Shown: positions 17,740 to 25,639 of the stretch, in pieces
How the letters are laid out: every line of letters begins with the position of its first letter
How positions within the stretch are numbered: the stretch's first letter is position 1
Assembly (NCBI GenBank): GCA_041659985.1
Contig: JBAZXE010000003.1
Coordinates: 4,470-68,469 of the forward strand
Direction of reading: 5' to 3'
Source: JAHFTW01 sp041659985
GTDB lineage: Archaea; Thermoplasmatota; E2; JACPAO01; JAHFTW01
Length of the DNA: 64,000 nt
Notes under the pieces: model-generated
The model's database searches: none
Told to the model about the DNA's origin: nothing
The model's input: only the letters and a program-made list of their open reading frames with translations
Made by a program: the position numbers and the translations under genes

Positions 17740-19245
17740 ATGGCCCGCACCCCCGCCCCAACGCCCGAGGAGTACGCCGCCCTCCTCGGCGCCGTCGACC
17801 CGGAGCAGGTCAAGAAGGTCGCGGCGCTTGGGAAGAAGGCCTGGCCGTACTCGTTCAAGGCGGAACGCGACCTTGCGGGCCTGCGCGCCAAGCTGGAGAA
17901 AGCGTTCGAACCGGGAGCCAAGGGCAACGCCGACGGCATGAAGCGCTACAAGGTCGCGGGGCGGCTGCGCGCCAAGCGCGGCTCCGGCGGCATCGCGTTC
18001 TTGGATCTGGAAGGCCAGGACGGCAAGATCCAGGCCATCATGGACAAAGCGGAAGTCGGCGAAGAAACGTTCGCCGAAATCCTCCATCTGCTCAACGAGG
18101 GCGACTTCGTCGGCGTCGTCGGGTATGGCATGCGTTCCCGCCGCGGCGAGCCATCCATCGGTGCCGAGAAAGTCGTCCTTCTTGCCAAGGCCCTGGTGCC
18201 CTTCGTGGACCTGGGCGGCTCCGACAACCCGAACCGCTACTCGAAACCGTACCTCGCCTACATGCAGGGCCCCGCGGCGCGCAAGATCCTCGTCGACCGA
18301 GCCCGCATCACGCAAGTCGTGCGGCAAACCCTGGAGAAAGAAGGCTTCCTCGAAACCGCCATCCCCGTGTTGGAGAAACTCTACGGCGGCGCCAACGCCA
18401 AGCCGTTCACGACGCACTCCAACGCGAAGGACTCCGAGATGTTCCTGCGCATCAGCCTCGAGTTGGCCCTCAAGAAACTCCTCGTCGGGGGCCTCGAGCG
18501 CGTCTACCACATCGGTCCCGTCTTCCGCAACGAGGACATCGATACAACGCACAACCCCGAGTTCACGCTCATGGAGTGCTACGCCGCGTACTGGGACTAC
18601 ACCGGCATGATGCGCCTCACCAAGAAAATCTTCCAGAAAGCCGTGGCCGCCGTCAATGGCGGCTCGCTGCAACTGAAGCGACCAGACGGCACCGTCCTCG
18701 ACTTCGCCAAGTTCGAGGTCGTCACCATGTACGATGCCATCCGCGCCCACGGCGGACCGGACCCGAAGACCGTCTCCGACGAAGAAATCAAGGCCATCCT
18801 CGCGAAGAACGATGTCCACATCCGCGGCGGCTACGTGCGCGGCCTCGGCATCGCCAAGCTCTTCGAGGTCTTCGCCGAGAAGAAACTCATCCAACCCACG
18901 TTCGTCATCGACCACCCGAAGGAGACGACGCCGCTGTGCAAGGCCCACCGCAAGGACCCCGACCTCGTGGAGCGCTTCGAGCTTTTCATCGGTGGAATGG
19001 AGCACGCCAACGCCTACTCCGAGCTTAATGACCCATACCGCCAGGCCCTGCTGTTCAAGGAGCAGGACGACCGGCGCAAGGCCGGCGACGACGAATCGCC
19101 TCCGACCGACCACGAGTTCGTGGAAGCGCTCAAGCACGGCATGCCCCCCGCGGGCGGCTTGGGCGTCGGCATCGACCGCATGGTGATGACCCTCCTCGGC
19201 ATCGATTCCATCAAGGCTGTACTGCCGTTCCCGCAGGTCAAGTAG
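17740..19245 (+). CDS. lysS: Lysyl-tRNA synthetase, class II
   Basis: 501 residues. An N-terminal OB-fold anticodon-binding domain (about 68-170) precedes the class II catalytic core. Motif 2 reads VFRNEDIDTTHNPEFTLMEC (about 260-280), and motif 3 GGLGVGIDRMVMTLLGI (about 473-489) is followed by VLPFPQVK, as in LysRS rather than Asp or Asn enzymes. Many archaea use the unrelated class I LysRS, so the class II form is notable. GTG 17734 two codons upstream is an alternative start, but the TATA spacing favours ATG 17740. A tRNA-Arg gene follows. Confidence 0.93.
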   Translation: MARTPAPTPEEYAALLGAVDPEQVKKVAALGKKAWPYSFKAERDLAGLRAKLEKAFEPGAKGNADGMKRYKVAGRLRAKRGSGGIAFLDLEGQDGKIQAIMDKAEVGEETFAEILHLLNEGDFVGVVGYGMRSRRGEPSIGAEKVVLLAKALVPFVDLGGSDNPNRYSKPYLAYMQGPAARKILVDRARITQVVRQTLEKEGFLETAIPVLEKLYGGANAKPFTTHSNAKDSEMFLRISLELALKKLLVGGLERVYHIGPVFRNEDIDTTHNPEFTLMECYAAYWDYTGMMRLTKKIFQKAVAAVNGGSLQLKRPDGTVLDFAKFEVVTMYDAIRAHGGPDPKTVSDEEIKAILAKNDVHIRGGYVRGLGIAKLFEVFAEKKLIQPTFVIDHPKETTPLCKAHRKDPDLVERFELFIGGMEHANAYSELNDPYRQALLFKEQDDRRKAGDDESPPTDHEFVEALKHGMPPAGGLGVGIDRMVMTLLGIDSIKAVLPFPQVK

Positions 19246-19280
19246 AATTATCAGGGGGAGGCCAGTCGGCCGCTCCAACT

Positions 19281-19354
19281 GGGCCTTTAGTGTAGCTTGG
19301 ATAGCACAGAAGCCTCCGGAGCTTCAGACCCGAGTTCGAATCTCGGAGGGCCCG
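19281..19354 (+). tRNA. tRNA-Arg (CCG anticodon)
   Basis: A full cloverleaf can be drawn: acceptor GGGCCTT with AGGGCCC, D stem GTGT/GCAC, anticodon stem GAAGC/GCTTC with loop CTCCGGA (anticodon CCG, reading CGG), T stem CCGAG/CTCGG with loop TTCGAAT, and discriminator G. There is no intron and no encoded CCA. It lies 35 bases after lysS. Confidence 0.92.
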
Positions 19355-19408
19355 CTTGAAGATGCCCCGCTCGGGCGAGCGAAGCGAGCCAGAGGCGCAT
19401 CTTCAAGC
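19354..19408. repeat. Long hairpin directly after tRNA-Arg
   Basis: GCTTGAAGATGC and GCATCTTCAAGC pair perfectly over 12 bp. The 31-base interior can itself form a stem (GGCGAGCG and neighbouring GCGAGCC/GCTCGG sequences). The hairpin begins at the tRNA discriminator base, so it could end transcription or help 3' processing of the tRNA. Confidence 0.6.
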
Positions 19409-19419
19409 GCCGCAGCCGC

Positions 19420-19527
19420 GAGCGCAGCGAGCGTTGCGAGGACCCACACTTTGGCACGGGTCGGCGACGAATGGAGCGCAGCGAACGAGCGTTGCGAGGA
19501 TTCACACTTTGGCGCGTGTCGGCAACG
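19420..19527 (+). repeat. Two-copy direct repeat downstream of tRNA-Arg
   Basis: Copy 1 is 19420-19469 and copy 2 is 19474-19527. Both contain GAGCGCAGCGA, GCGTTGCGAGGA and CACACTTTGGC in the same order, ending in GTCGGC(G/A)ACG, with a 4-base insertion and a few mismatches. No reading frame of note uses them. The region from 19355 to 19608 holds only this repeat and the hairpin before it. Confidence 0.75.
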
Positions 19528-19608
19528 TGACGGAAGGCCAACCCCCGTCCTACGCCACGCCATGGCCTTGACGCCGCCCGCTCTCATACCCCCTAGCCTG
19601 CCAAGCGC

Positions 19609-19989
19609 ATGGCCCCAACGCCATCCATGCCCTCTTCCCAGATCAACGACCTCGTCCTGTCCGAGCTGCGCCGCATCGGCGACCTCCTCGACGCGCGCCT
19701 TCCCGCCCCCGGCTCGCAGCCGGCCGTGTCCTTCAAGCCCGGCCCGGCGCCCATCCCGCTCGACGAGGCGGGCGAGCGCGTCTTCGAGGCTCTGCGCGCC
19801 TGGCGCCTGGAGCGCGCCCGCAAGGATGGCCTGTCGCCGTACATCGTCGCCTACGACCGCAGCCTGCGCCAAGTCGCGCGCGAGCGGCCGTCCAGCCTCG
19901 AGGACCTGCAGGGCATCCAGGGCTTCGGCCCGGCCAAGGCCGTCAAGTATGGCCCTGAGCTGCTCGAGGTCTTGGCGAAGGCCGACTGA
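19609..19989 (+). CDS. HRDC domain protein
   Basis: 126 residues. Residues 50-123 match the HRDC domain (FEALRAWRLERARKDGLSPY, then SLRQVARERPSSLEDLQGIQ and GFGPAKAVKYGPELLEVL), a helical nucleic-acid-binding module seen at the C-termini of RecQ helicases and RNase D. Here it is alone, preceded by a 50-residue polar, proline-rich N-terminus, so it probably acts with a separate helicase or nuclease. ATG 19609 was chosen; ATG 19627 is also possible. The gene's 3' end is 11 bases from a hairpin repeat. Confidence 0.82.
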   Translation: MAPTPSMPSSQINDLVLSELRRIGDLLDARLPAPGSQPAVSFKPGPAPIPLDEAGERVFEALRAWRLERARKDGLSPYIVAYDRSLRQVARERPSSLEDLQGIQGFGPAKAVKYGPELLEVLAKAD

Positions 19990-20000
19990 ACGGCCCAACG

Positions 20001-20066
20001 AACCACGGATTACACGGATGGCACGGAAGCTCTTACTTTTCCGCGGAATCCGTGAAATCCGTGGTT
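20001..20066. repeat. 9-nt-unit hairpin element, copy B
   Basis: Left arm units AACCACGGA, TTACACGGA, TGGCACGGA; right arm units TCCGCGGAA, TCCGTGAAA, TCCGTGGTT; a 12-base loop. The outer 9 bp are perfectly complementary. This copy is intergenic, starting 11 bases after the HRDC gene. Confidence 0.85.
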
Positions 20067-20117
20067 CGGCTTGTTGGAGCAGCCGAGTTTTTCCACTTCG
20101 TCCCCTATCGCCGATGC

Positions 20118-20402
20118 GTGCCCGGACCGAAGACTCCCCCCAAGACGCCCCCGACGGACGCGCCGCCCGTCGACGTGGACGCCTTCCTCAACGAGATGAA
20201 GACGCAGTTCGGCGCCCTCGGCAAGCAGTTCAAGGAGGTCGCCGACAAGGTGGGCGAAGAGGCGCAGTACCACTTCGACAAGGAACTGGCGCGCGCCCTG
20301 GCCAAGCATCCGGACCTCTACGCCGAAGTGCGCAAGACCCTGCGGCAAATCAAGAAAACCGCCGACAAGGCCGCCGAATCGTTGGGCCTCAAGCCCGAGT
20401 AA
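20118..20402 (+). CDS. Small helical protein
   Basis: 94 residues from GTG 20118. The first 20 residues are Pro/Thr-rich and the rest is predicted helical and charged, with a possible coiled coil (about 22-60) and repeated Lys/Glu/Ala heptads; the end reads AAESLGLKPE. There is no signal peptide or TM segment. No family recognised. It lies between two hairpin elements, which flank it at 20001-20066 and 20418-20475. Confidence 0.55.
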   Translation: MPGPKTPPKTPPTDAPPVDVDAFLNEMKTQFGALGKQFKEVADKVGEEAQYHFDKELARALAKHPDLYAEVRKTLRQIKKTADKAAESLGLKPE

Positions 20403-20417
20403 CTGCGCCGGGGTTTG

Positions 20418-20475
20418 AACCACCACACACGCCGACGCACAGAGTCGTTCGGTGTGCTCGGTGTGGTCCGTGGTT
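20418..20475. repeat. 9-nt-unit hairpin element, copy C
   Basis: A diverged copy: left arm AACCACCAC, ACACGCCGA, CGCACAGAG; right arm TTCGGTGTG, CTCGGTGTG, GTCCGTGGTT; three-base loop. It separates two convergent genes and ends two bases before the stop codon of the small membrane protein gene. Confidence 0.75.
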
Positions 20476-20477
20476 CG

Positions 20478-20684
20478 TCAAGTCGGCGGCGGCACGGCCT
20501 TGCGCCGGTTTTGCACGTAGAACCACAGGGTGAGCCCGGCGAGGGCCGACGCGGCGACGAGAATCATGACGAGCCCAGCGGTCTGCAGCGCGTCGTCCTT
20601 GCTCAAAAGCAATCCAGCGCCAATGATGAGGTCGGCGAGGAACGCGACCCAGATGATGAGAAGGGTCAGTCCGCGACGCGCCAC
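20478..20684 (-). CDS. Small membrane protein, two TM helices
   Basis: 68 residues. After MARRG come two hydrophobic helices (about 6-28 and 36-57) joined by a short SKDDAL loop; the C-terminus NRRKAVPPPT is basic. Two positively charged ends suggest both termini face the cytoplasm. No family recognised. It is convergent with the small helical protein gene across hairpin copy C. Confidence 0.6.
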   Translation of the reverse strand: MARRGLTLLIIWVAFLADLIIGAGLLLSKDDALQTAGLVMILVAASALAGLTLWFYVQNRRKAVPPPT

Positions 20685-20725
20685 ACGCCGGCGACGCCAA
20701 TCCGGCTTCTAGGTTTGTCGCTGCG

Positions 20726-21145
20726 CTAACGCGCCCTAGCGACGGCGACCGCGACGTCCGGTTTCTGCTTGTTGAACGCGGCCATGACTTCGTCGGTCTC
20801 CCGCTTGGGGATCTTGAAGTGGGCGAGTGTGCGCGCGAGCTCGGCCGCGACCTCGTCGAATTCCTGGGCGGTGATGTTGAGGTCCTTGTGGGCGTTGCCC
20901 AGGGGCTTGCCGGCGCCTTCGTACTTGAATGGCCCGCCGCTTACCGAGCAGACCCAAAGCGTCCGCATGAATTTCAGGCCCGGCATGCGCGCCGCCGTCT
21001 GGTTTGTGCTCCACTCGCGGAGCGCCGAGTTCTTGGACTTCTTGCCGACCAGGGGATTTGCCAAGACGTTGTCGCTGAAATGGTCCACAACAGCCGCGAT
21101 GGCGAAGGCGCCACCCAACCGTTCGTACAGAGATTTTTCTGGCAT
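20726..21145 (-). CDS. Truncated haemoglobin, group 1
   Basis: 139 residues. The start SLYERLGGAFAIAAVVDHFSD, the mid-region with ALREWSTNQTA and the proximal His in GNAHKDLNI followed by TAQEFDEVAAELARTL are those of group 1 (TrHbN) globins, which bind haem and often detoxify NO or bind O2. The C-terminus has an extra Val/Ala-rich tail (DVAVAVARAR). A weak TATA-like box lies about 35 bases upstream. It is single-gene, beside dihydroorotase, and looks horizontally acquired. Confidence 0.87.
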   Translation of the reverse strand: MPEKSLYERLGGAFAIAAVVDHFSDNVLANPLVGKKSKNSALREWSTNQTAARMPGLKFMRTLWVCSVSGGPFKYEGAGKPLGNAHKDLNITAQEFDEVAAELARTLAHFKIPKRETDEVMAAFNKQKPDVAVAVARAR

Positions 21146-21250
21146 GGTCTAACCGGGCGCCGTGACACCCTAGAGCGGTTATCGGTTTGCCCAAGGCCGA
21201 ACATGTTGGGGCGGCGAGGCTTCCCGCAATCCCTGTTTGGGCCGGAGTTG

Positions 21251-22744
21251 TCAGGCGACCGGCAGCGGGCCAGGGAACGGCTTGAGCGGCCCCGCCATAC
21301 CCGGCGTGCCGACCAGGTCGCCATCCTGCACGACGGCCTTTCCGGCAAGGAACGTGTGGCTGGGGAAGACCGCCTTGAGGCCGTCGTAGGGAGACCAGCC
21401 GCACTTGGAGTGCAGGTCGTTGGAGTCGACCTTCGTCAGATGCTTGAGGTCGTAGATGGCAAAGTCGGCGCGCATGCCGGGCTCCAGGACGGCGCGGTCC
21501 TTGAGGCCGAGGAGGTTCGCGGGTCCGACGGTGACCGCATCGACGACGCGCTGCAGGGGCAGCTTACCCCCCACGTGCGCCAGCATGAGGGGCACCATCG
21601 TCTCCACGCCGGGCACTCCGCTCGGCGCGTTGTGGAAGGCGTCCTCCTTCTCGACCTTGGTGTGCGGCGCGTGGTCCGATTCCAGGATGGGCACCTTGCC
21701 GCCGGCGAAGGCGTCCCACAGCGCCTTGCGGACGGTGGGGCTGCGCAGGGGGGGATTCATTTTGCCGTAGGCGTGGCTCAAGCCGGCCGTCGTGTCGAGG
21801 AGCAGGTGGTGCGGGCAGGCGCCCAGGCTGAACTTCGCCGTCGTCGCGGCCGCCACCGCGTCGGGGCTCGCGATGTGCGCGATATGGATGGTTGGCGCCT
21901 TCTTGACGCCGGCCAGCGCCTTCATGGCGTCGTAGATGGCCTCCACCTCGGCCAGCGGGGGCCTGGCGTGGTCGTGGTCCTCCAAGGTCCCCTCGTTGCG
22001 GCGCAGCTGTTGCAGGATGCGTTGCGACTCGCAGTGCAAGGCGACGGGGACGCCCTCCTTCCCGGCGGCCGTGAGGATCTCCGCGAAGCGGGCCTGGTCC
22101 TCCAAGAGCAGGTCTCCGGTGCTGGCGCCGAGGTAGGTCTTCACGCCGACGGCCCACTTCAGCATCTCCGGGAGTTCGCCGGTGTACCACGTGCCGCCCG
22201 CCCAGGCGCCGAAGTCCACCAGGGATTTCTTCTGCGCGAGGGCGAGCTTCTCCTTCAACGTCCGGACCGAGATGGTCGCCGGGAGGGTGTTGGGCATGTC
22301 GACGTAGCCCGTGACGCCGCCGAAGGCCGCCGCCGTGGAACCCGTCGTGAAATCCTCCTTGTGCGTGTGGCCTGGCTCACGGAAATGGACGTGCAGGTCG
22401 ATGGCCCCGGGCAGGATGGCCTTGGCGCCGACGTCGAGGTGTGTTGCGAGCCGCGTCGACTTGGCGATGCGCACGATGCGGCCGCTGTGCGTGTCGATGT
22501 GCAAGACGGCGGGAACAAGTTTCCCGCGCTGGTAGACTTGACCAGCAACCGAGAGGTCGGGTTCGCGCGCCGAGCTGGCCACGGACTTGGACGGTTTCGC
22601 AGTCTTCGCCGGGCGGGGTGCCGACTTGGCCTTCACGGCCTTGGGTTTCGCGGCTTTGGGCTTCGAAGACTTGGCGGGCTTCGCCTTCGCTGGCTTGCCC
22701 TTGGGCTTGGGTCGCGGCTTGCCTGCCTTGCCCTTGCCGGCCAC
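21251..22744 (-). CDS. pyrC: Dihydroorotase-like amidohydrolase with Lys-rich N-terminal tail
   Basis: 497 residues from GTG 22744. The first 60 or so residues are almost only Lys, Ala and Pro (GKAGKPRPKPKGKPAKAKPA and on), a basic low-complexity tail not seen in typical family members. The remainder is a dihydroorotase: metal-binding DLHVHFREPGHTHKEDF (about 112-128), the Asn-binding region YVDMPNTLPAT, ACPHHLLLD, and the late active-site Asp in ESDHAPHT. It forms dihydroorotate in pyrimidine synthesis. A related hydantoinase or allantoinase activity is less likely. The start codon overlaps the stop of the upstream membrane protein by one base. Confidence 0.85.
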   Translation of the reverse strand: MAGKGKAGKPRPKPKGKPAKAKPAKSSKPKAAKPKAVKAKSAPRPAKTAKPSKSVASSAREPDLSVAGQVYQRGKLVPAVLHIDTHSGRIVRIAKSTRLATHLDVGAKAILPGAIDLHVHFREPGHTHKEDFTTGSTAAAFGGVTGYVDMPNTLPATISVRTLKEKLALAQKKSLVDFGAWAGGTWYTGELPEMLKWAVGVKTYLGASTGDLLLEDQARFAEILTAAGKEGVPVALHCESQRILQQLRRNEGTLEDHDHARPPLAEVEAIYDAMKALAGVKKAPTIHIAHIASPDAVAAATTAKFSLGACPHHLLLDTTAGLSHAYGKMNPPLRSPTVRKALWDAFAGGKVPILESDHAPHTKVEKEDAFHNAPSGVPGVETMVPLMLAHVGGKLPLQRVVDAVTVGPANLLGLKDRAVLEPGMRADFAIYDLKHLTKVDSNDLHSKCGWSPYDGLKAVFPSHTFLAGKAVVQDGDLVGTPGMAGPLKPFPGPLPVA

Positions 22745-23271
22745 TAAAGGACCCCCCACACCCCGATCTCGCCGGAGTCGACGAGGTCCGAGACGGAGTC
22801 GGCAAAGCCGCGCATCCACGACCGGAGATGCAGGTAGTGCACGAGGAGGAAGGCCGGCACGAGGCCATTCAAGGCCAAGACGGGGAACGCCCACACGGAT
22901 GGATCCGTGTCTTGGAAAGCCAGCAAAAGAAGGGCGACCTCAAGGGCCCACAGGAACGTCAATCCGGCCGCAGCGAGCCACGGCAGGTTGCGTGCGCCCT
23001 TGCCTTGGACGCGGCGGTACAGTTCAGGGAAGCTCTCGGCGGCGACCGAGTAGCGCATCCAGGATTTCCAGGTGCCGCGCAGGCTGACCTCGTAGGCGGC
23101 GACGCGGCGGCGACTGTACAGTTGGCCGGCCAAGAGTCCGACCAGGACGGCTACCCCGTGAACGAGAAGCCCCTGCCATGGGTAGAGGAAGTACGCCGGG
23201 ACGGCCAGGAGGAGGGCCACGAGGGCCATCACGACGGTCCGGCGGCGGCAGGCGCGCTGGTCGGTGTCCAA
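22744..23271 (-). CDS. Membrane protein, four TM helices
   Basis: 175 residues from TTG 23271; ATG 23229 (161 aa) is an equal candidate because neither has a clear ribosome-binding site. Four hydrophobic helices (about 17-33, 38-57, 96-117 and 125-147, using the longer start) are arranged as two hairpins with a basic loop (SRRRVAAYEVS) between. No family recognised. It precedes dihydroorotase and shares a base with its start codon. The 155 bases upstream to trmI show only an AT-rich stretch near 23365. Confidence 0.5.
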   Translation of the reverse strand: MDTDQRACRRRTVVMALVALLLAVPAYFLYPWQGLLVHGVAVLVGLLAGQLYSRRRVAAYEVSLRGTWKSWMRYSVAAESFPELYRRVQGKGARNLPWLAAAGLTFLWALEVALLLLAFQDTDPSVWAFPVLALNGLVPAFLLVHYLHLRSWMRGFADSVSDLVDSGEIGVWGVL

Positions 23272-23426
23272 CAGGTGGACAAAATGGCTGGCGACGCCCC
23301 CCGACGGCACAGGAGGAGGACCGGTCGCCGCCTCTTGAGCAAGGTGGTTTGGTTTTCGCGCCGTGCGGTTAAAAGCACCCTCCTGGACGAGGGGCTCCGG
23401 GGTATTTCCGTCCCGGGCGGCGAAAT

Positions 23427-24245
23427 CTACGAGCCGACAGCGGGGGGGCCAAGCCACCGGCCGAAGACGAGGAACCCGGTGTGCCCGAGGCCCTCGAAGG
23501 AGGGGCGGCTGCCGCGCTCCTTGACTTCCCAGCCGCGCTCGATGAGCTCGAGCTGGCGGACGGCGGCGAAGCCGGACGCGGTGAGGGTTCGGCTGGTCTC
23601 CTCCATCTGCGAGACCTGCGGCGTGTAGCAGGCAATGGTGGCCCCCGGCGCCAACGTGGGCAGGAGGTGGGGGATGGCCCTCCACGGTTCCGGTTGGTCG
23701 AGGACGACGGCGTCGAACGGCCCGCGAATGGCGGCGGCGAGGCCCTGGGTCAAGTCGCCGACATGGACTTCGAGGCGGGCGCCGAGGCCGGCCTTCACGA
23801 CGTTGGCGCGGCCCCACTCGGCGAACTCGTCGCGCAGCTCTTGCACGACGATTTGGCCGGCCGCGCCGACGGCCCAGCACAACGGGATGGTGAGCCCGGC
23901 CGACCCGATGCCCGATTCAAGGACGCGCGAACCCGGCCCGATGCCCAGTTCGAAGAGGATGCGGCTGGCGTCCTTGGGGAGGATGACCTGCGCCTTGCGG
24001 GCGATGGTCGCCGTCAAGTCGGCCAACGTCGGGCGCAGAAGGGCCAGGTCCTTGTCGCCGATGCGCACGCGGGTGCCCCAGGGCTGGCCGACCCAGCGGT
24101 CGGGGTCGAGGATGCCGAGGCCCTTGTGCTTGCGCGTCCCGGTGCCGTCGAGGACAAGGAGGTGGCGTTCGCCGGTGTTGACCTCGAAGGCGAGGACGCG
24201 ATCGGCCTTGCCGATGGTCGCGGCCGCGGGCGCCTGGGCGTTCAT
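23427..24245 (-). CDS. trmI: tRNA (adenine-N1-)-methyltransferase TrmI
   Basis: 272 residues. An N-terminal beta domain (about 1-95) is followed by a SAM-binding Rossmann domain. Motif I reads VLESGIGSAGLT (about 108-119) and motif IV VLDQPEPW, close to the LDxPxPW of TrmI. The enzyme makes 1-methyladenosine at positions 57/58 of tRNA, as in other archaea. The TGA of the upstream prefoldin gene overlaps this ATG (ATGA), so the two are translationally coupled. The C-terminal GFLVFGRW matches the family end. Confidence 0.92.
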   Translation of the reverse strand: MNAQAPAAATIGKADRVLAFEVNTGERHLLVLDGTGTRKHKGLGILDPDRWVGQPWGTRVRIGDKDLALLRPTLADLTATIARKAQVILPKDASRILFELGIGPGSRVLESGIGSAGLTIPLCWAVGAAGQIVVQELRDEFAEWGRANVVKAGLGARLEVHVGDLTQGLAAAIRGPFDAVVLDQPEPWRAIPHLLPTLAPGATIACYTPQVSQMEETSRTLTASGFAAVRQLELIERGWEVKERGSRPSFEGLGHTGFLVFGRWLGPPAVGS

Positions 24246-24592
24246 TGCTTGAGCGCGCCCTGGAGTTTCTGCTGCAGCGCCGTCAGCGATTCCTTGAGGG
24301 ACGCCTCCTGCTTCTGCAGACGGGCGATGCGGATCTCGAGGGTCTCCTGGTCGTCCTTGAGGCGGTCGACGGCCGTCTTCTTGCCCGGTTCTTTGACGAG
24401 GAAGGCTCCGACGCTGCGGTAGACGGGGGCGTCGTCCGCGATGGAGTCGAGCGCCTGGAGCGCCTGCTCGCCTTCGGCCTTCATGGCCTCGAACTGCGCC
24501 CGCTGCTGCGCCGTGGCTTGCAGCTGCTGGTTCTGCTGCTGCAGTTGCGCCAGCTGCTGCTGCATCGCGGGTGTCAGGGTCGGTTCGGCCAT
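24242..24592 (-). CDS. pfdB: Prefoldin subunit beta
   Basis: 116 residues. Two long amphipathic helices form the coiled-coil tentacles, with a central beta hairpin of VYRSVGAFLVKEP. The N-terminus is Gln-rich (MQQQLAQLQQQNQQL) and the final helix is EASLKESLTALQQKLQGAL. Prefoldin captures unfolded proteins and passes them to the chaperonin. The start ATG 24592 is divergent from the ABC transporter operon and shares its 160-base promoter region. The stop overlaps trmI by four bases. Confidence 0.9.
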   Translation of the reverse strand: MAEPTLTPAMQQQLAQLQQQNQQLQATAQQRAQFEAMKAEGEQALQALDSIADDAPVYRSVGAFLVKEPGKKTAVDRLKDDQETLEIRIARLQKQEASLKESLTALQQKLQGALKQ

Positions 24593-24688
24593 GGCGCGGC
24601 CACCCGGGGCTCCCACTTCAAGATGGCGGGGCGACGGGACAGCGGGCGCCCGGCGGCTCGTCGAACGGGAAGGACCGGCCGCTGCTGC

Positions 24689-24694
24689 TTTTAT
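24689..24694 (+). promoter_or_regulatory. TATA-like box of the ABC transporter operon
   Basis: TTTTAT lies about 60 bases before the ATG at 24752, implying a leader of 30-35 bases. It overlaps the palindrome at 24693-24708. Confidence 0.5.
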
Positions 24695-24708
24695 GCAGGG
24701 TTCTGCAT
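24693..24708. promoter_or_regulatory. Palindrome overlapping the ABC operon promoter
   Basis: ATGCAG and CTGCAT form a perfect 6-bp inverted repeat with a GGTT spacer. It covers the end of the TATA-like box, where a bound repressor would block transcription. No regulator gene lies next to it. Confidence 0.5.
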
Positions 24709-24751
24709 CGACAATGACCTCCGAGCCCCGCTCGGCGGCCCGGAAACCCCG

Positions 24752-25639
24752 ATGGCGCGAATCCACGTCGAGAAGGTCACCAAGTCCCTGGCGGGGCGGG
24801 CCATCCTCGATGGAGTCGACCTTACGGCCGGACCGGGCGACATCGTGGCTCTCATCGGCCCCTCCGGTTGTGGTAAGACCACGCTGTTGCGCACCATCCT
24901 CGGCGAGGTCCGTCCCGATTCCGGCCGGATCATCCTGGACGGGCAGGACGTTACGCACATACGCGTCGAGAAACGCCGCGTCTCCATCGTTTACCAGGAC
25001 TACGCGCTCTTTCCCCACATGACCGTCGCGGAGAACGTCGGTTACGGCCTGCGCATCCGCCGCTGGTCACGGGCCAAGCAGAAGCGCCGCATCGATGAGC
25101 TGCTGGCCATGGTGCACCTCGAGGACCAGCGCGACAAGTACCCCCGCAATCTCTCCGGAGGCCAGCAGCAGCGCGTCGCCATCGCCCGGGCCCTGGCCGT
25201 CGAACCGCGCATCCTCCTCCTCGACGAGGCGTTCACCGCCCTAGACACGGTCACGCGCACGGAACTGGTCGCGCAGGTCCGGGACATCATCAAGCGCCTC
25301 AAGGTCACGACCATCATGGTGACGCATGACCAGGAGGAGGCGTTTCTCTTCGCCAAGCAGGTCATCGTGCTCAACGAGGGCAAGGTTGTCGTCTCCGGCC
25401 GGCCCGAGATGGTCATGAAACACAAGCACCCGTTCGTGCAGGACTTCGTCAAGATGGTGCTGTTCCAACGCGTCAAGGTGCAGAAGGATGCGGCGGGCAA
25501 GCGCTACGTCCAGATTGAAGGTGGAGCCAAGATCCCACTCGCCCTCACCGGCGTGCGCGAGGGCGACGAGGTCCACATCATGGTCAAGAAAGGACCGGAA
25601 CGCGAAAGCGTGGAGGTGTGGCCGATTGAATCCCTCTAG
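24752..25639 (+). CDS. ABC transporter ATPase, oxyanion/metal-uptake type
   Basis: 295 residues. Walker A GPSGCGKTTLL (about 37-47), the Q-loop in VYQDYALFPHMTV, signature LSGGQQQRV, Walker B LLLDEAFTALD and switch His in VTHDQEEAF are all present. A short beta-rich C-terminal domain (about 235-295) follows, as in TOBE-type regulatory tails of sulfate, molybdate or iron transporters. It energises uptake through the permease two genes downstream. ATG 24752 follows a 160-base divergent promoter region with a palindrome. The next gene overlaps its end by 14 bases. Confidence 0.9.
   Translation: MARIHVEKVTKSLAGRAILDGVDLTAGPGDIVALIGPSGCGKTTLLRTILGEVRPDSGRIILDGQDVTHIRVEKRRVSIVYQDYALFPHMTVAENVGYGLRIRRWSRAKQKRRIDELLAMVHLEDQRDKYPRNLSGGQQQRVAIARALAVEPRILLLDEAFTALDTVTRTELVAQVRDIIKRLKVTTIMVTHDQEEAFLFAKQVIVLNEGKVVVSGRPEMVMKHKHPFVQDFVKMVLFQRVKVQKDAAGKRYVQIEGGAKIPLALTGVREGDEVHIMVKKGPERESVEVWPIESL

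Noticed and set aside
17569..19278. Minus-strand open frame over lysS
   Set aside because: Antisense shadow of a class II synthetase with intact motifs.
19420..19527. CRISPR-like repeats
   Set aside because: Only two copies, directly adjacent with a 4-base gap and no spacers; no cas genes.
20819..22747. Plus-strand open frame of 642 codons across the haemoglobin and dihydroorotase genes
   Set aside because: Antisense to two well-supported genes; repetitive Val/Arg/Gly composition.
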